A stretch of DNA of 64,000 bases from an uncultured Saprospiraceae bacterium (GTDB lineage Bacteria > Bacteroidota > Bacteroidia > Chitinophagales > Saprospiraceae). Within the stretch, counting starts at the first letter, position 1, and the number at the start of each line of letters is the position of its first letter. The translations under genes and the position numbers were made by a program. The stretch spans positions 1 to 64,000 of the forward strand of contig CALIZI010000021.1 of NCBI GenBank assembly GCA_938028705.1. Reading direction: 5' to 3'. Below the pieces are notes generated by a model. The model had not been told where the DNA came from and did no database searches. It worked only from the letters and a program-made list of their open reading frames with translations. Below are positions 55,898 through 64,000 of the stretch, one piece after another.

Positions 55898-56034
55898 ACT
55901 TTTATGTATAAAATATTTAATTTAATTTTAAAAAAGGTATCGTAAAAAGTGGTCATAAGGAGATTTTTTTTGGTATTTTTCTGAATGTAAGGCAATTTTA
56001 TAAACTGCTCTAAACGAGCAGAAGCAAAACCAAC

Positions 56035-57243
56035 TCAATCCCTAATATCACCGATAATTTCGACTTGGCTATCGTCCTTAATATTCATCGTAGGTTTGCC
56101 CTGATACATGGAGATTTCTCCGGTGACGCAGATTTGTTTGCCTTTGAGGGCTTTGTCGGGAGCGTAGCTAAAGTTGTTGCGATTGTCTTTCCAGATAGAT
56201 ACGCTGAAAAGTTGGTTGGGAAATTTTTTGTCTAAATTGAGGAAGGTCGCGCCGGATTTTTTACTGTATTTTGTAGCAACCACCGTACCACAGACGGTAA
56301 TCGTTTTGCCTTCGTGCAGTCGCGCCTGAACGGTGTTGTATTTTCCGTCGGGCAGTGGCGGACGCAAGGGCGCAACATCCGTAATAACACCGTCTTTTGA
56401 GGTTTCAGTCGTCCATTTATTGAAGTTAAAACGGGCTTCGTATTTTTCATCCAGATTCGGGAAAAAATCAATGCCTGTAATTGCTTCAATGCTGTCTATC
56501 GGCACTGCATAGCTCTCCAAAGGATATGCACATTCGGCATTGGGAAGCAAGAAACCGATGGCTTGTTTTTTCTCTTCGTCTAAGGCAATTTTATAATACA
56601 ATTTAGGCACACTGACTTGATTATCACCGATTTGTGGCAAGCCTTTCGTCAATACACCTCCTGCAACTACGTGTACCTGTCTGCCCCTGCTGATGACATA
56701 ATTCCGAACAAAACCTTCCAATTCCGCCCATCGTTCACGATTGAGTTCGGCAAGTTGCGGACTCATATTTGAATATAAATAAGACTCGCTGATACCCGTT
56801 TTTGTCCAACGAAAATCCGCCGAAGGCGCAATATGCCCCCTGTCGTAACCGGTGTACCAATAGTCGTCTTTTACCGCCGAGCCGGTCTTGATTTTATCAT
56901 CTTCGCGGAAGTCATTGGTACGACTAAGATTACCCGTAGTGACTTCGGGAATGACGATGTGCGCTACCCAAGCCGCTTGTTCGTGTTGTTCATTATAGCA
57001 TAAGGTCAGTGCTTCGTGTTCAACGATTTGGCATTTGGATTTGGACTTCGGATAGCCTGTGGCTTGAAGGTCATCTTTTACTTTTTGGAGCAAAAGGATT
57101 TCTTGTTGGGCAAGGATTTGAGCTTGTTGTTTTTCGAGTGCTTTGAGCAATTGTTTGTTCTCTTCTATTTGCCGGGCAGTGTTTTGACCGAAAACATCAG
57201 AGCATACAAGCATCAGGGTTATCACAATCACGTACTTAAACAT
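56035..57243 (-). CDS. Secreted DNA/RNA non-specific endonuclease with OB-fold
   Basis: 402 residues from ATG at 57243 (MFKYVIVITLMLVCSDVFG signal); an upstream ATG at 57273 is in frame. A short coiled-coil precedes the NUC domain: catalytic DRGH (residues 134-137) in YDRGHIAPSADF, metal-binding SNMSPQ and GVLTKG. The C-terminal part (TITVCGTVVATKY..KGKQICVTGEISMYQGKPTMNI) is an OB-fold-like nucleic-acid-binding domain. It likely degrades extracellular nucleic acid for nutrients. No T9SS domain was seen, so it may stay in the periplasm. Confidence 0.85.
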   Translation of the reverse strand: MFKYVIVITLMLVCSDVFGQNTARQIEENKQLLKALEKQQAQILAQQEILLLQKVKDDLQATGYPKSKSKCQIVEHEALTLCYNEQHEQAAWVAHIVIPEVTTGNLSRTNDFREDDKIKTGSAVKDDYWYTGYDRGHIAPSADFRWTKTGISESYLYSNMSPQLAELNRERWAELEGFVRNYVISRGRQVHVVAGGVLTKGLPQIGDNQVSVPKLYYKIALDEEKKQAIGFLLPNAECAYPLESYAVPIDSIEAITGIDFFPNLDEKYEARFNFNKWTTETSKDGVITDVAPLRPPLPDGKYNTVQARLHEGKTITVCGTVVATKYSKKSGATFLNLDKKFPNQLFSVSIWKDNRNNFSYAPDKALKGKQICVTGEISMYQGKPTMNIKDDSQVEIIGDIRD

Positions 57244-57790
57244 AAATATATTTTTAATAAAAATAAATTTCATTATACATATCCAAAGTGAATCGACATC
57301 TATTAACGAACAGGCAAAAGACTTGCCAATTTACCGGAATAAAAAACAGCATATCATGGTTGAAAGTCAGGTTTCAAACACTCATTTATCAGTGCGTAGA
57401 AATGAATGTTTTGTTGAAGAAGTTTTTAGTAGTTTTTGTAAATTCATTATACTTCAAATGTACAAAAAAACGAGCAGTTTTTCAAGTCCATCATTTAAGT
57501 CTGTTTTATAATTTTTTATTTTATTAAAATTGTTTATCTTTTTAAAGAACTAATAATCAATATTTTAAAAAATTATTTTTCTCAATAAAAATATATACCT
57601 ATCTATTTTGCTCTCACATCAATGATATGTGAAGCCTACATCTATTTAATGTCATTTTTTTGATGTCATTTTATTTAAAAAAACACAATAGGGTATTTTT
57701 ATGTTTTTAAAAAATAAGCATTTAAACACTTTTAATTATACTGTTTCAAAAATTTGTTGTCAATAAAAACAAAAAAATGTAATCAAATAG
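57244..57790. other. AT-rich spacer
   Basis: About 550 bases of very AT-rich DNA upstream of both the nuclease (minus) and the CoiA-like gene (plus). No convincing coding frame, RNA gene or strong hairpin was seen apart from the promoter at its right end. Confidence 0.5.
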
Positions 57791-57821
57791 TTGTGTTTGT
57801 CATTTTTTTGTTTTACTTTTG
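57791..57821 (+). promoter_or_regulatory. Promoter of CoiA-like gene
   Basis: TTG (57791-57793) is followed after 20 bases by TACTTTTG (57814-57821), a perfect TAnnTTTG. Transcription would start near 57826, which is after the first ATG (57824). Either translation starts at the ATG at 57845, or the transcript is leaderless. Confidence 0.6.
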
Positions 57822-57823
57822 TA

Positions 57824-58504
57824 ATGAATCAAATTTTAAATAGCATGATTACCCGCAACGTAAATGCAGATGTACAAAATTTTCGGATGAATGAAATTTA
57901 TAATTTCAATACCGGAAAAATCGAACAAGCCGATTATTGGCTCAAGCAAAGTCCTATGGTGCTGAATAAGCTCAAAGCGGCAATTCAGAACAATAAAAAA
58001 TCTTATGGTTGTCCGTTTTGCAAAACACCGCTTGTATTGAAGATGGGCGATAAAAAACACGCACATTTTTCGCATGTTCAAAGAGAGGATGGTATAGATT
58101 GTAAATTGTGTAGAAGTGTAGAACAACTATCAAAGGCTAACTTCACTGCACCCGCTGAGAAGGAACCTGCACTACATACATGGACGAGTACGCCCGTTTT
58201 AAATCTGCCGTTTTTTAACAGTACGGCTACGGCAAGTCCTTATATACATACACTTGCGGAAACGGAGGAAACACCCAAAAAAGATTATGCTTCAATGAGT
58301 GATACAGAGGTGATTAAATTGGTTTTTGAAAATAAAGTCAGTCGTACATTGATTAGTTTGAAAAACCGCGTAAGTGATTTGATTTTAGAAGGTTATAATT
58401 TACCAAAAAATTTAATAGAAATATTAGAACTAAGAGGTTGCGTGAAGAAAATGACGGCAAATTTGAGCCAAGTGCATTATCAAAAAGCAATCTTTGAATC
58501 CTAA
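57824..58504 (+). CDS. CoiA-like zinc-finger protein
   Basis: 226 residues from ATG at 57824; ATG at 57845 (MITRNVNADVQNF) is equally good and fits the promoter better. The N-terminal region holds YGCPFCKTPLVLKMGDKKHAHFSHV with later paired C and H (IDCKLCRS). It is like the Cys-His metal finger of competence protein CoiA, but without its nuclease part. The second half (residues 140-226) is helical and unrecognised. The finger may bind single-stranded nucleic acid; function unknown. Confidence 0.6.
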   Translation: MNQILNSMITRNVNADVQNFRMNEIYNFNTGKIEQADYWLKQSPMVLNKLKAAIQNNKKSYGCPFCKTPLVLKMGDKKHAHFSHVQREDGIDCKLCRSVEQLSKANFTAPAEKEPALHTWTSTPVLNLPFFNSTATASPYIHTLAETEETPKKDYASMSDTEVIKLVFENKVSRTLISLKNRVSDLILEGYNLPKNLIEILELRGCVKKMTANLSQVHYQKAIFES

Positions 58505-58830
58505 TTTTGGGAATTAGGATATTTGGAAATTCGGTTTATCAATTTCAAATCATCATTTTATCTAATATCCCAATTCTCCAATACCTAAAGTTCCAATGGC
58601 TTATAGTTAATAGTTAATAAATTGAGTAGCAGACACATACTTCCTCGTGTCTGTTACTTTTCTCAACAAACAACAAACAATAAAAACCTTGAACCGCTGA
58701 GTAACTGATTATAATTGAGTGTTGATAGCCTTGATGTTCTTAGTTGCTCGGTAGTTCGAGGTTTTTTTCATCACAAAAGCATTGGGTTTAAACCCAATGC
58801 TTTTGTGATGAAGGGGTTTTTGTAATTTAT
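58505..58830. repeat. Hairpin-rich spacer with 46-bp perfect palindrome
   Basis: 58767-58812 is a perfect 46-bp palindrome (23-bp arms, no loop, core gggtttaaaccc). Before it, aaaaaccttgaaccgctgag and gctcggtagttcgagg are imperfect inverted partners, and cagacac (58630) / gtgtctg (58648) form another stem. The palindrome could terminate both convergent transcripts, with ttttt after the right arm on the plus strand. Confidence 0.75.
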
Positions 58831-59694
58831 CTAACTTTTCAATAAACTCAACAAATACTCACCATAACCACTTTTGCGTAAGCGATGTGCTTGTGCGCTC
58901 AATTCTTCATCATTGATAAAGCCCATTTCGTAAGCAATTTCTTCGGGGCAACCGATTTTCAAACCCTGCCTTTCTTCAATAACCTGTATGTACTGCCCGG
59001 CTTGCATTAGGGATTGATGCGTACCTGTATCGAGCCATGCCGTACCTCTGTCGAGCAGACCAACACTGAGTTTTCCCTGTTCCAAATAATGCTTATTGAC
59101 ATCAGTGATTTCATACTCACCACGCGCACTGGGTTTGAGGTTTTTGGCGACTTCTACTACCGAATTGTCATAAAAATACAAGCCCGGAACGGCATAATTG
59201 GACTTAGGTTTCTCAGGTTTTTCTTCTATGGAAAGGGCTGTAAAATTTTTATCAAATTCCACCACGCCATACCGCTCAGGGTCAGAAACAGGATAAGCAA
59301 AGACGACTCCGCCTTCGGGGTCGGCACTGTTTTGCAGGAGGGTTTTTAAGCCCGTGCCATAAAAAATATTGTCACCCAAAATCAAAGCCGCTTTATCATC
59401 ACCAATAAATTCTTCGCCCAGTACAAATGCCTGCGCCAAACCATTGGGGTCAGGTTGTTCCTTATAACTCAGTTTGCAACCAAATTGTGAACCATCTTTG
59501 AGTAATTTTTCAAAATTGGGCAAATCATAGGGCGTAGAAATGATAAGAATTTCATTGATACCTGCCATCATCAGTGTAGAGAGCGGGTAGTAAATCATGG
59601 GTTTGTCATAAACAGGCATCAATTGTTTACTTACTGCCAAGGTCAGGGGAAACAGTCTTGTGCCGAGTCCTCCGGCGAGAATAATTCCTTTCAT
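58831..59694 (-). CDS. rfbA: Glucose-1-phosphate thymidylyltransferase
   Basis: 287 residues from ATG at 59694 ([18 protein letters not shown], the nucleotide-binding start). Other signature parts: [45 protein letters not shown] and [10 protein letters not shown]. It makes dTDP-glucose, the first step to dTDP-rhamnose for surface glycan. The other rfb genes are not adjacent. Confidence 0.95.
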   Translation of the reverse strand: MKGIILAGGLGTRLFPLTLAVSKQLMPVYDKPMIYYPLSTLMMAGINEILIISTPYDLPNFEKLLKDGSQFGCKLSYKEQPDPNGLAQAFVLGEEFIGDDKAALILGDNIFYGTGLKTLLQNSADPEGGVVFAYPVSDPERYGVVEFDKNFTALSIEEKPEKPKSNYAVPGLYFYDNSVVEVAKNLKPSARGEYEITDVNKHYLEQGKLSVGLLDRGTAWLDTGTHQSLMQAGQYIQVIEERQGLKIGCPEEIAYEMGFINDEELSAQAHRLRKSGYGEYLLSLLKS

Positions 59695-59779
59695 ACTTTT
59701 TCGTTCAGTTTTGATTTGTATCAGGTAGTTGGTATCACGACAGATATTAGTTTGCAAGCTCAATATCCAATTATCTTAA

Positions 59780-59787
59780 TACCTTTG
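59780..59787 (+). promoter_or_regulatory. Possible -7 element for pxpC-like gene
   Basis: TACCTTTG matches TAnnTTTG about 60 bases before the ATG at 59844; a TTTG at 59751 is about 25 bases upstream, slightly too far. Confidence 0.35.
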
Positions 59788-59843
59788 TTTAAAATTCACA
59801 AATAACGTTTACTTTGACGGGAAAATAGGGAAATAATAACAAC

Positions 59844-60767
59844 ATGCAGGTCATCAAAGGCGGTTTATTGACAACCATACAAGACGGCGGACGGCATGGA
59901 TACCGAAAATTGGGTATTCCGCAGTCGGGCGTGTTGGATAGTCGCGCACATCGACAAGCCAATTGGCTGGTGAATAATCCTCCCGATGCGCCTGTCTTGG
60001 AATGTACTTTGCAAGGTGGAATTTTTCGTTTTGAAAGGGCGGCAGTCGTAGCGATTACGGGAGCGGATATGTCAGCTACATTGAATGATATACCTTGTCC
60101 AATGAACCGGAGTATTACAGTAGCAGCAGGTGATGTGCTGTCACTCGGCTACGCACACGCAGGCATACGCACTTACGTAGGCATACAAGGAGTGCCTGAT
60201 ATTCAGCAAGTTATGGAAAGTTACTCAACTTATACTATGGGTGGATTTGGTGGTTTTGAAGGACGTGCATTGCAGACAGGAGACACATTGGAATGGGGAA
60301 GTGACACACCGAAAAACCCTAATCGGGTATTGCCCGAACATGTTTTGCCACATTTTTATATTCAAAAAAACATTATCCGAATCATGCACGGACCGGAATG
60401 GGAACGTCTCTCTCCTACCGCACAGCAATTATTGCAAAATACATTTTATACCATACACACGGATAGTAATCGAATGGGGATTCGACTGCAAGGAGCAGCC
60501 CTTTCATTGGCAGATGATTTTTTGATGTCCTCCTCCGCTACATTGCCGGGTACAGTACAGCTTCCGCCCAACGGACAACCTATCGTACTCATGCACGACG
60601 GGCAAACGACAGGCGGCTACCCACGCATTGCAAAGGTGATAGAGACAGACTTAGGACGCTTGGCACAGATACCGCCGCATGGTAGTTTATCTTTCAGATT
60701 GGTGAATGAACAGGAGGCAAGAAGATTGATTTTATATAAAAAAGAGGTTTACGATGATCAGTCGTAA
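59844..60767 (+). CDS. pxpC: 5-oxoprolinase subunit C-like (biotin-dependent carboxyltransferase family)
   Basis: 307 residues. The start VIKGGLLTTIQDGGRHGYRKLGIPQSG and later PNGQPIVLMHDGQTTGGYPRIAKVI are signatures of the PxpC / urea-amidolyase-domain family. PxpC works with PxpA and PxpB to open 5-oxoproline using ATP. Neither partner is adjacent here, so the subunit may be encoded apart or have another role. The stop codon lies inside a hairpin. Confidence 0.8.
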   Translation: MQVIKGGLLTTIQDGGRHGYRKLGIPQSGVLDSRAHRQANWLVNNPPDAPVLECTLQGGIFRFERAAVVAITGADMSATLNDIPCPMNRSITVAAGDVLSLGYAHAGIRTYVGIQGVPDIQQVMESYSTYTMGGFGGFEGRALQTGDTLEWGSDTPKNPNRVLPEHVLPHFYIQKNIIRIMHGPEWERLSPTAQQLLQNTFYTIHTDSNRMGIRLQGAALSLADDFLMSSSATLPGTVQLPPNGQPIVLMHDGQTTGGYPRIAKVIETDLGRLAQIPPHGSLSFRLVNEQEARRLILYKKEVYDDQS

Positions 60768-60773
60768 ACCTCT
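60743..60773 (+). terminator. Hairpin over the pxpC stop codon
   Basis: The arms 60743-60754 and 60762-60773 are perfect inverted complements (agaggtttacga). No strong T-run follows, so termination strength is doubtful. Confidence 0.5.
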
Positions 60774-61167
60774 AACTTTGAGTTAAGAATTTTGCGTTGA
60801 ATTGTCTTTACAACTCTCTGAAAAAATCTTGTTGTTGGATTGTAATTATAAAGTATAACTGTGTAATTGAATTGATGTCTGCAATAAGCAGGTATTATTT
60901 ATAAATTCTTTTTCATTCTTATCGTTTTTGTGACATCACACATTCTAACTTTTTTTTACAATCAACTATTTTTCAGTTAATTAAGAGCATTTTATGTATG
61001 TATTTGAATATAATTAATACAAAGCCTTAATGTCGTAAAAATCATTTTAATTTGAGTAAAATAAACTGATATACTTAATGTTTTTTAATACCAAAATTTG
61101 ATATTCAACTTTAAATACAATATTAAAAAAAACATTTTAAATGTTCAAATATTTTCTGAAAATAAAT
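60774..61167. other. AT-rich spacer between convergent genes
   Basis: About 390 bases of AT-rich DNA between the pxpC-like gene and the end of the oligopeptidase gene. No coding frame, RNA or clear terminator was seen. Confidence 0.5.
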
Positions 61168-63285
61168 TCAATTTTTGATATTCTCCCCCACTTTATCAAT
61201 AACAAAAGCATACTCAAAAGCCACTTCTTTTAGTCGTTCATACCGCCCTGACGCACCGCCATGCCCTGCATCCATATTTGTTTTCAGAATCAGGGTATTG
61301 TCATCGGTTTTCATTTGGCGCAGTTTGGCAGTCCACTTGGCAGGCTCCCAATATTGCACACGCGGGTCGTTCAATCCGGCAGTGACCAGCATATTTGGAT
61401 AGTCTTTTGCTTCCACATTATCGTAGGGCGAGTAAGACTTCATATAATCATAATACTCCTTATTTTTCGGGTTGCCCCATTCTTCATATTCTATGACGGT
61501 CAGCGGAATGGTCTCATCGAGCATCGTATTGATGACATCCACAAAAGGTACATCAGCCACCACCGCCGCGAAGAGGTCGGGGCGCATATTGGTCACAGCT
61601 CCCATGAGCAAGCCCCCCGCACTGCCGCCTTGTATGGCAAGTCGCTCGCGGGTGGTATATTTTTCCTTAATCATGGTTTCTGCACAAGCAATAAAATCTG
61701 TAAACGTATTCTTTTTATTCAGATATTTTCCATCCTCGTACCATTTTCTACCCATCTCGCTACCGCCTCGTATGTGGGCAAGTGCATATACAAAACCTCT
61801 GTCGAGGAGACTGATACGGGCAGAGCTAAACGCAGGGTCGTAGCTGTATCCATACGAACCGTAGCCTTGCAAATAACAAGGGTTTTTACCATTCTTTTTC
61901 AAGCCTTTTTTGTAAGCAATCGAGATCGGTACTTTTGTACCGTCTTTGGCAGTGGCAAAGGCTCGTTCCGTCACATAATCGCTCTTATCATAACCGCCAA
62001 GCACCTCATATTCTTTTTTTAATATAAATTTTTCACTATTCATATCGTAATCATACACAGTGCGTGGGGTGATAGGCGACGAGTAAGTGAAGCGCACCAG
62101 ACTGGTATTAAAATCGGGATTTTCACTTCCCCAGTAGGTATAAACGGGTTCAGGGAATTTTACTTCATGTTGTGTATCATCTTTGAAATTAATAATAGAA
62201 ATATTTTTAAAACCACCTTTTCTGCCATAGACCACCAAGTGATTTTTGAAGGCTTCCGTAGCATCAATCAAGACCTTATCATCATGTGCAATAAACTCCT
62301 TCCAATACTTTCTGGCAGTCTTATTCACAGGCGTTTTCATCACTTTAAAATTGAGGGCATTATCGTTGGTCACAATATAAAAATCATCGCCATGATGCGT
62401 GACACTATACTCCTCATTTTGTTGGCGCGGCGCAAATATTTTGAACCTTCCAGTAGGTTTATCCGCATCCAGATACCGATACTCTGTCGTCACCTGACTA
62501 CCTAGACCGATATAAATATATTGTCCGCTTTTGCTTTTGGAAACTCCCAAAAAGTAAGCGTCATCCTTTTCTTCATAGACCAGCTTGTCATTCTTCGCCC
62601 CCAATTTGTGCCGATACAATTGGTAAGGACGACGCGCCGGATCGAGCATCGTATAAAAGAAAGTTTTATTATCATTTGCCCATGCTATCGCCCCGCCCGT
62701 AGATTTAATTTCATCGGCAAGCACTTCACCCGTTTCAAGATTTTTGACATAAATATCGTACTGCTCCGAACCGTCATAATCCACCGAATATGCCAACAAT
62801 TTATGGTCATCGCTCACACTAAAACTACGGATTCTGAAATATTCTTTACCTTCTGCAAGTTGATTGCCGTCCAGCAAAACCTCCTCGTCAGTTTCCAAAT
62901 TTCCTTTTTTACGACAATAAATACTATAATTTTTCCCTTCTTCGGTCCGCGAATAATAGTAATAATTATCCTCCTGCACCGGCACCGAAAGGTCTGTCTC
63001 CTGAATCCGTCCGACCATTTCATCATACAGTTTTTCCTGCAATTTTTTAGTATGTGCGGTCAGCTTTTCCATATACACATTTTCAGCATTTAAGTAATCT
63101 ATAACTTCCTGATTCTCTTTCTCTCGCAACCAGTAATAGTTATCCACACGCACATCGCCATGCGTGGTATCTCTGTGTTCAACAATCTTTGCTTTGGGCG
63201 TATCCATATTTTTTTCCCTTTTATTTGGCTGACATGCCGTACAAGCCAGCAAGCCACATACAATGAGTAAATTTAATCGCTTCAT
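61168..63285 (-). CDS. Prolyl oligopeptidase-family peptidase (oligopeptidase B type), lipoprotein
   Basis: 705 residues from ATG at 63285; an ATG at 63315 is in frame. Lipobox LLACTAC predicts lipidation. A seven-bladed propeller spans residues about 60-400, followed by an alpha/beta-hydrolase with nucleophile S555 in IQGGSAGGLLMG, the acid aspartate in AGLNDPRVQYW and the histidine in DAGHGGASG. Signature GYGSYGYSYDP supports the S9A oligopeptidase B group. It cleaves short peptides after basic residues, here probably in the periplasm. Confidence 0.9.
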   Translation of the reverse strand: MKRLNLLIVCGLLACTACQPNKREKNMDTPKAKIVEHRDTTHGDVRVDNYYWLREKENQEVIDYLNAENVYMEKLTAHTKKLQEKLYDEMVGRIQETDLSVPVQEDNYYYYSRTEEGKNYSIYCRKKGNLETDEEVLLDGNQLAEGKEYFRIRSFSVSDDHKLLAYSVDYDGSEQYDIYVKNLETGEVLADEIKSTGGAIAWANDNKTFFYTMLDPARRPYQLYRHKLGAKNDKLVYEEKDDAYFLGVSKSKSGQYIYIGLGSQVTTEYRYLDADKPTGRFKIFAPRQQNEEYSVTHHGDDFYIVTNDNALNFKVMKTPVNKTARKYWKEFIAHDDKVLIDATEAFKNHLVVYGRKGGFKNISIINFKDDTQHEVKFPEPVYTYWGSENPDFNTSLVRFTYSSPITPRTVYDYDMNSEKFILKKEYEVLGGYDKSDYVTERAFATAKDGTKVPISIAYKKGLKKNGKNPCYLQGYGSYGYSYDPAFSSARISLLDRGFVYALAHIRGGSEMGRKWYEDGKYLNKKNTFTDFIACAETMIKEKYTTRERLAIQGGSAGGLLMGAVTNMRPDLFAAVVADVPFVDVINTMLDETIPLTVIEYEEWGNPKNKEYYDYMKSYSPYDNVEAKDYPNMLVTAGLNDPRVQYWEPAKWTAKLRQMKTDDNTLILKTNMDAGHGGASGRYERLKEVAFEYAFVIDKVGENIKN

Positions 63286-63376
63286 AATGAGTCCTTTTTT
63301 CCTTCCAAAATTCAAGAACGGTCAAGATGCAACATTTATAGCAAAAATGAAAACATATAGTGAAAATTGTATTGAT

Positions 63377-63420
63377 GTGTTGTAGTGTTAATGTCTTCAA
63401 GTTGTCGAACACTCCAACAC
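63377..63420. repeat. Hairpin of gtgttg/caacac words
   Basis: gtgttgtagtgtt (63377-63389) and aacactccaacac (63408-63420) are inverted partners with one mismatch, close to the words upstream of rpoB. Confidence 0.6.
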
Positions 63421-63425
63421 ATATA

Positions 63426-63457
63426 TTTGCATAAAAGCAGAAAAAAGCATAACTTTG
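63426..63457 (+). promoter_or_regulatory. Promoter of terminal lipoprotein gene
   Basis: TTTG (63426-63429), a 20-base gap and TAACTTTG (63450-63457) form a full Bacteroidota promoter, giving a leader of about 25 bases. Confidence 0.7.
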
Positions 63458-63485
63458 ATAATACAAAAAAATTAAACATAAAATC

Positions 63486-64000
63486 ATGAAAAATTTAAAA
63501 TATTTTATTCCTGCCTTATTATTATTATTTGGTCTCTTAATAACTTCTTGTCAGAAAGAAACAATTGATGACCTACCTGTAATCGAAGTTGAGTCTGCTT
63601 TGGATTTTGCTTATCGCTATGCCAACGGTACAGAAGCAACACACCAAGCCAACCACATCAATGACTACATCAACAACTGCCAAGATGCAGATTTTGTCAA
63701 TACCATTCAAGATACCAACGAAGCGATGACCTTCAGTGGTTTTGATTATTTCGATGCCTCAAAAGTTTATACGTCCAATGATGTCTTATTCTACCCCGTA
63801 CTGCGAAGCGGTGAACAAAACAGTGGTTTCCTCAACCTGTGTATGCCTTTTTACCTGACCGACAAGCCCGGCGAAGAACCGATTATCCTCATGGAAGGAC
63901 CCGGCGTGACAGCCATAGGCATCCTCACCGACCTGTTTAATGGCAGTGCCGGTGGTGGCAGAGGTGGTGACGACATCACCCCAATTATTGTCAACAATCC
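63486..64000 (+). CDS. Lipoprotein of unknown function (3' end off window)
   Basis: At least 171 residues from ATG at 63486. Lipobox LLITSC at the end of MKNLKYFIPALLLLFGLL predicts a lipid anchor. The body is acidic (LDFAYRYANGTEATHQANHIND, DVLFYPVLRSGEQNSGF) and contains a glycine-rich stretch (GSAGGGRGGDD) before the edge. The family is not recognised. It has its own strong promoter. Confidence 0.75.
   Translation, partial: MKNLKYFIPALLLLFGLLITSCQKETIDDLPVIEVESALDFAYRYANGTEATHQANHINDYINNCQDADFVNTIQDTNEAMTFSGFDYFDASKVYTSNDVLFYPVLRSGEQNSGFLNLCMPFYLTDKPGEEPIILMEGPGVTAIGILTDLFNGSAGGGRGGDDITPIIVNN

Noticed and set aside
57288-57527. 79-codon plus-strand frame in the AT-rich spacer
   Set aside because: Composition is that of the spacer, with no family resemblance and no promoter close to it.

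Overview
The window comes from a Bacteroidota chromosome. The evidence is the gene order rpsU-xerC-hpf / tRNAs-tuf-tRNA-Trp-secE-nusG-rplKAJL-rpoBC, seven secreted proteins ending in a type IX secretion (T9SS) C-terminal sorting domain, AT-rich spacers, and promoters of the Bacteroidota form (TTG or TTTG, about 20 bases, then TAnnTTTG). HYR-repeat and T9SS cargo proteins together with CAZymes suggest a free-living polymer degrader, perhaps Saprospiria- or Chitinophagia-like. The rank below phylum is inference.

Layout. 1-8.1 kb: surface or secreted proteins (a giant HYR-repeat protein running off the left edge and two T9SS cargo proteins). 8.6-24.9 kb: the transcription/translation operon on the minus strand, from four tRNAs through tuf to rpoC. 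It is interrupted between rpoB and rpoC by about 1.75 kb of small non-housekeeping genes, including an ADP-ribosyltransferase-like toxin candidate overlapping a candidate immunity gene. 25.1-26.7 kb: hpf, xerC, rpsU. 27-33 kb: an AlkA-like glycosylase, an FkbM-like protein, tRNA-Phe and a surface-glycan set (membrane protein, GT2, flippase). 33.2-35.7 kb: an AAA ATPase + DUF4435 + GNAT operon resembling PARIS-type defence. 35.7-38.4 kb: dihydroorotase, a lipoprotein, GT2. 38.5-46.4 kb: four T9SS-secreted hemicellulases (GH5, GH26, two GH10), each with a ricin-like beta-trefoil. 46.7-49.9 kb: an accessory island (DNA methyltransferase with C-like regulator, DUF433/PIN-type toxin-antitoxin pair, unknown two-gene unit). 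50-64 kb: an SF1 helicase, a giant leucine-rich-repeat-like T9SS protein, a secreted nuclease, a CoiA-like zinc-finger protein, rfbA, pxpC-like, an S9 oligopeptidase and a partial lipoprotein.

How they work together. The T9SS-exported glycanases and adhesin-like repeat proteins fit attachment to and digestion of plant-type mannan and xylan. The GT2/flippase/RfbA genes build surface glycan. The ATPase-DUF4435 operon, the methyltransferase island and the toxin-like cassette look like defence or conflict modules.

A striking feature is the spacer DNA. Many intergenic regions are nested inverted repeats built from a small set of short words (gtttataaag, gtcagacattt, cacgaag/cactaag, cgcagag, gaatgagtgaa). 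They even lie between the tRNA genes of the main operon, and in places they form the ends of reading frames. No transposase or CRISPR array was found.
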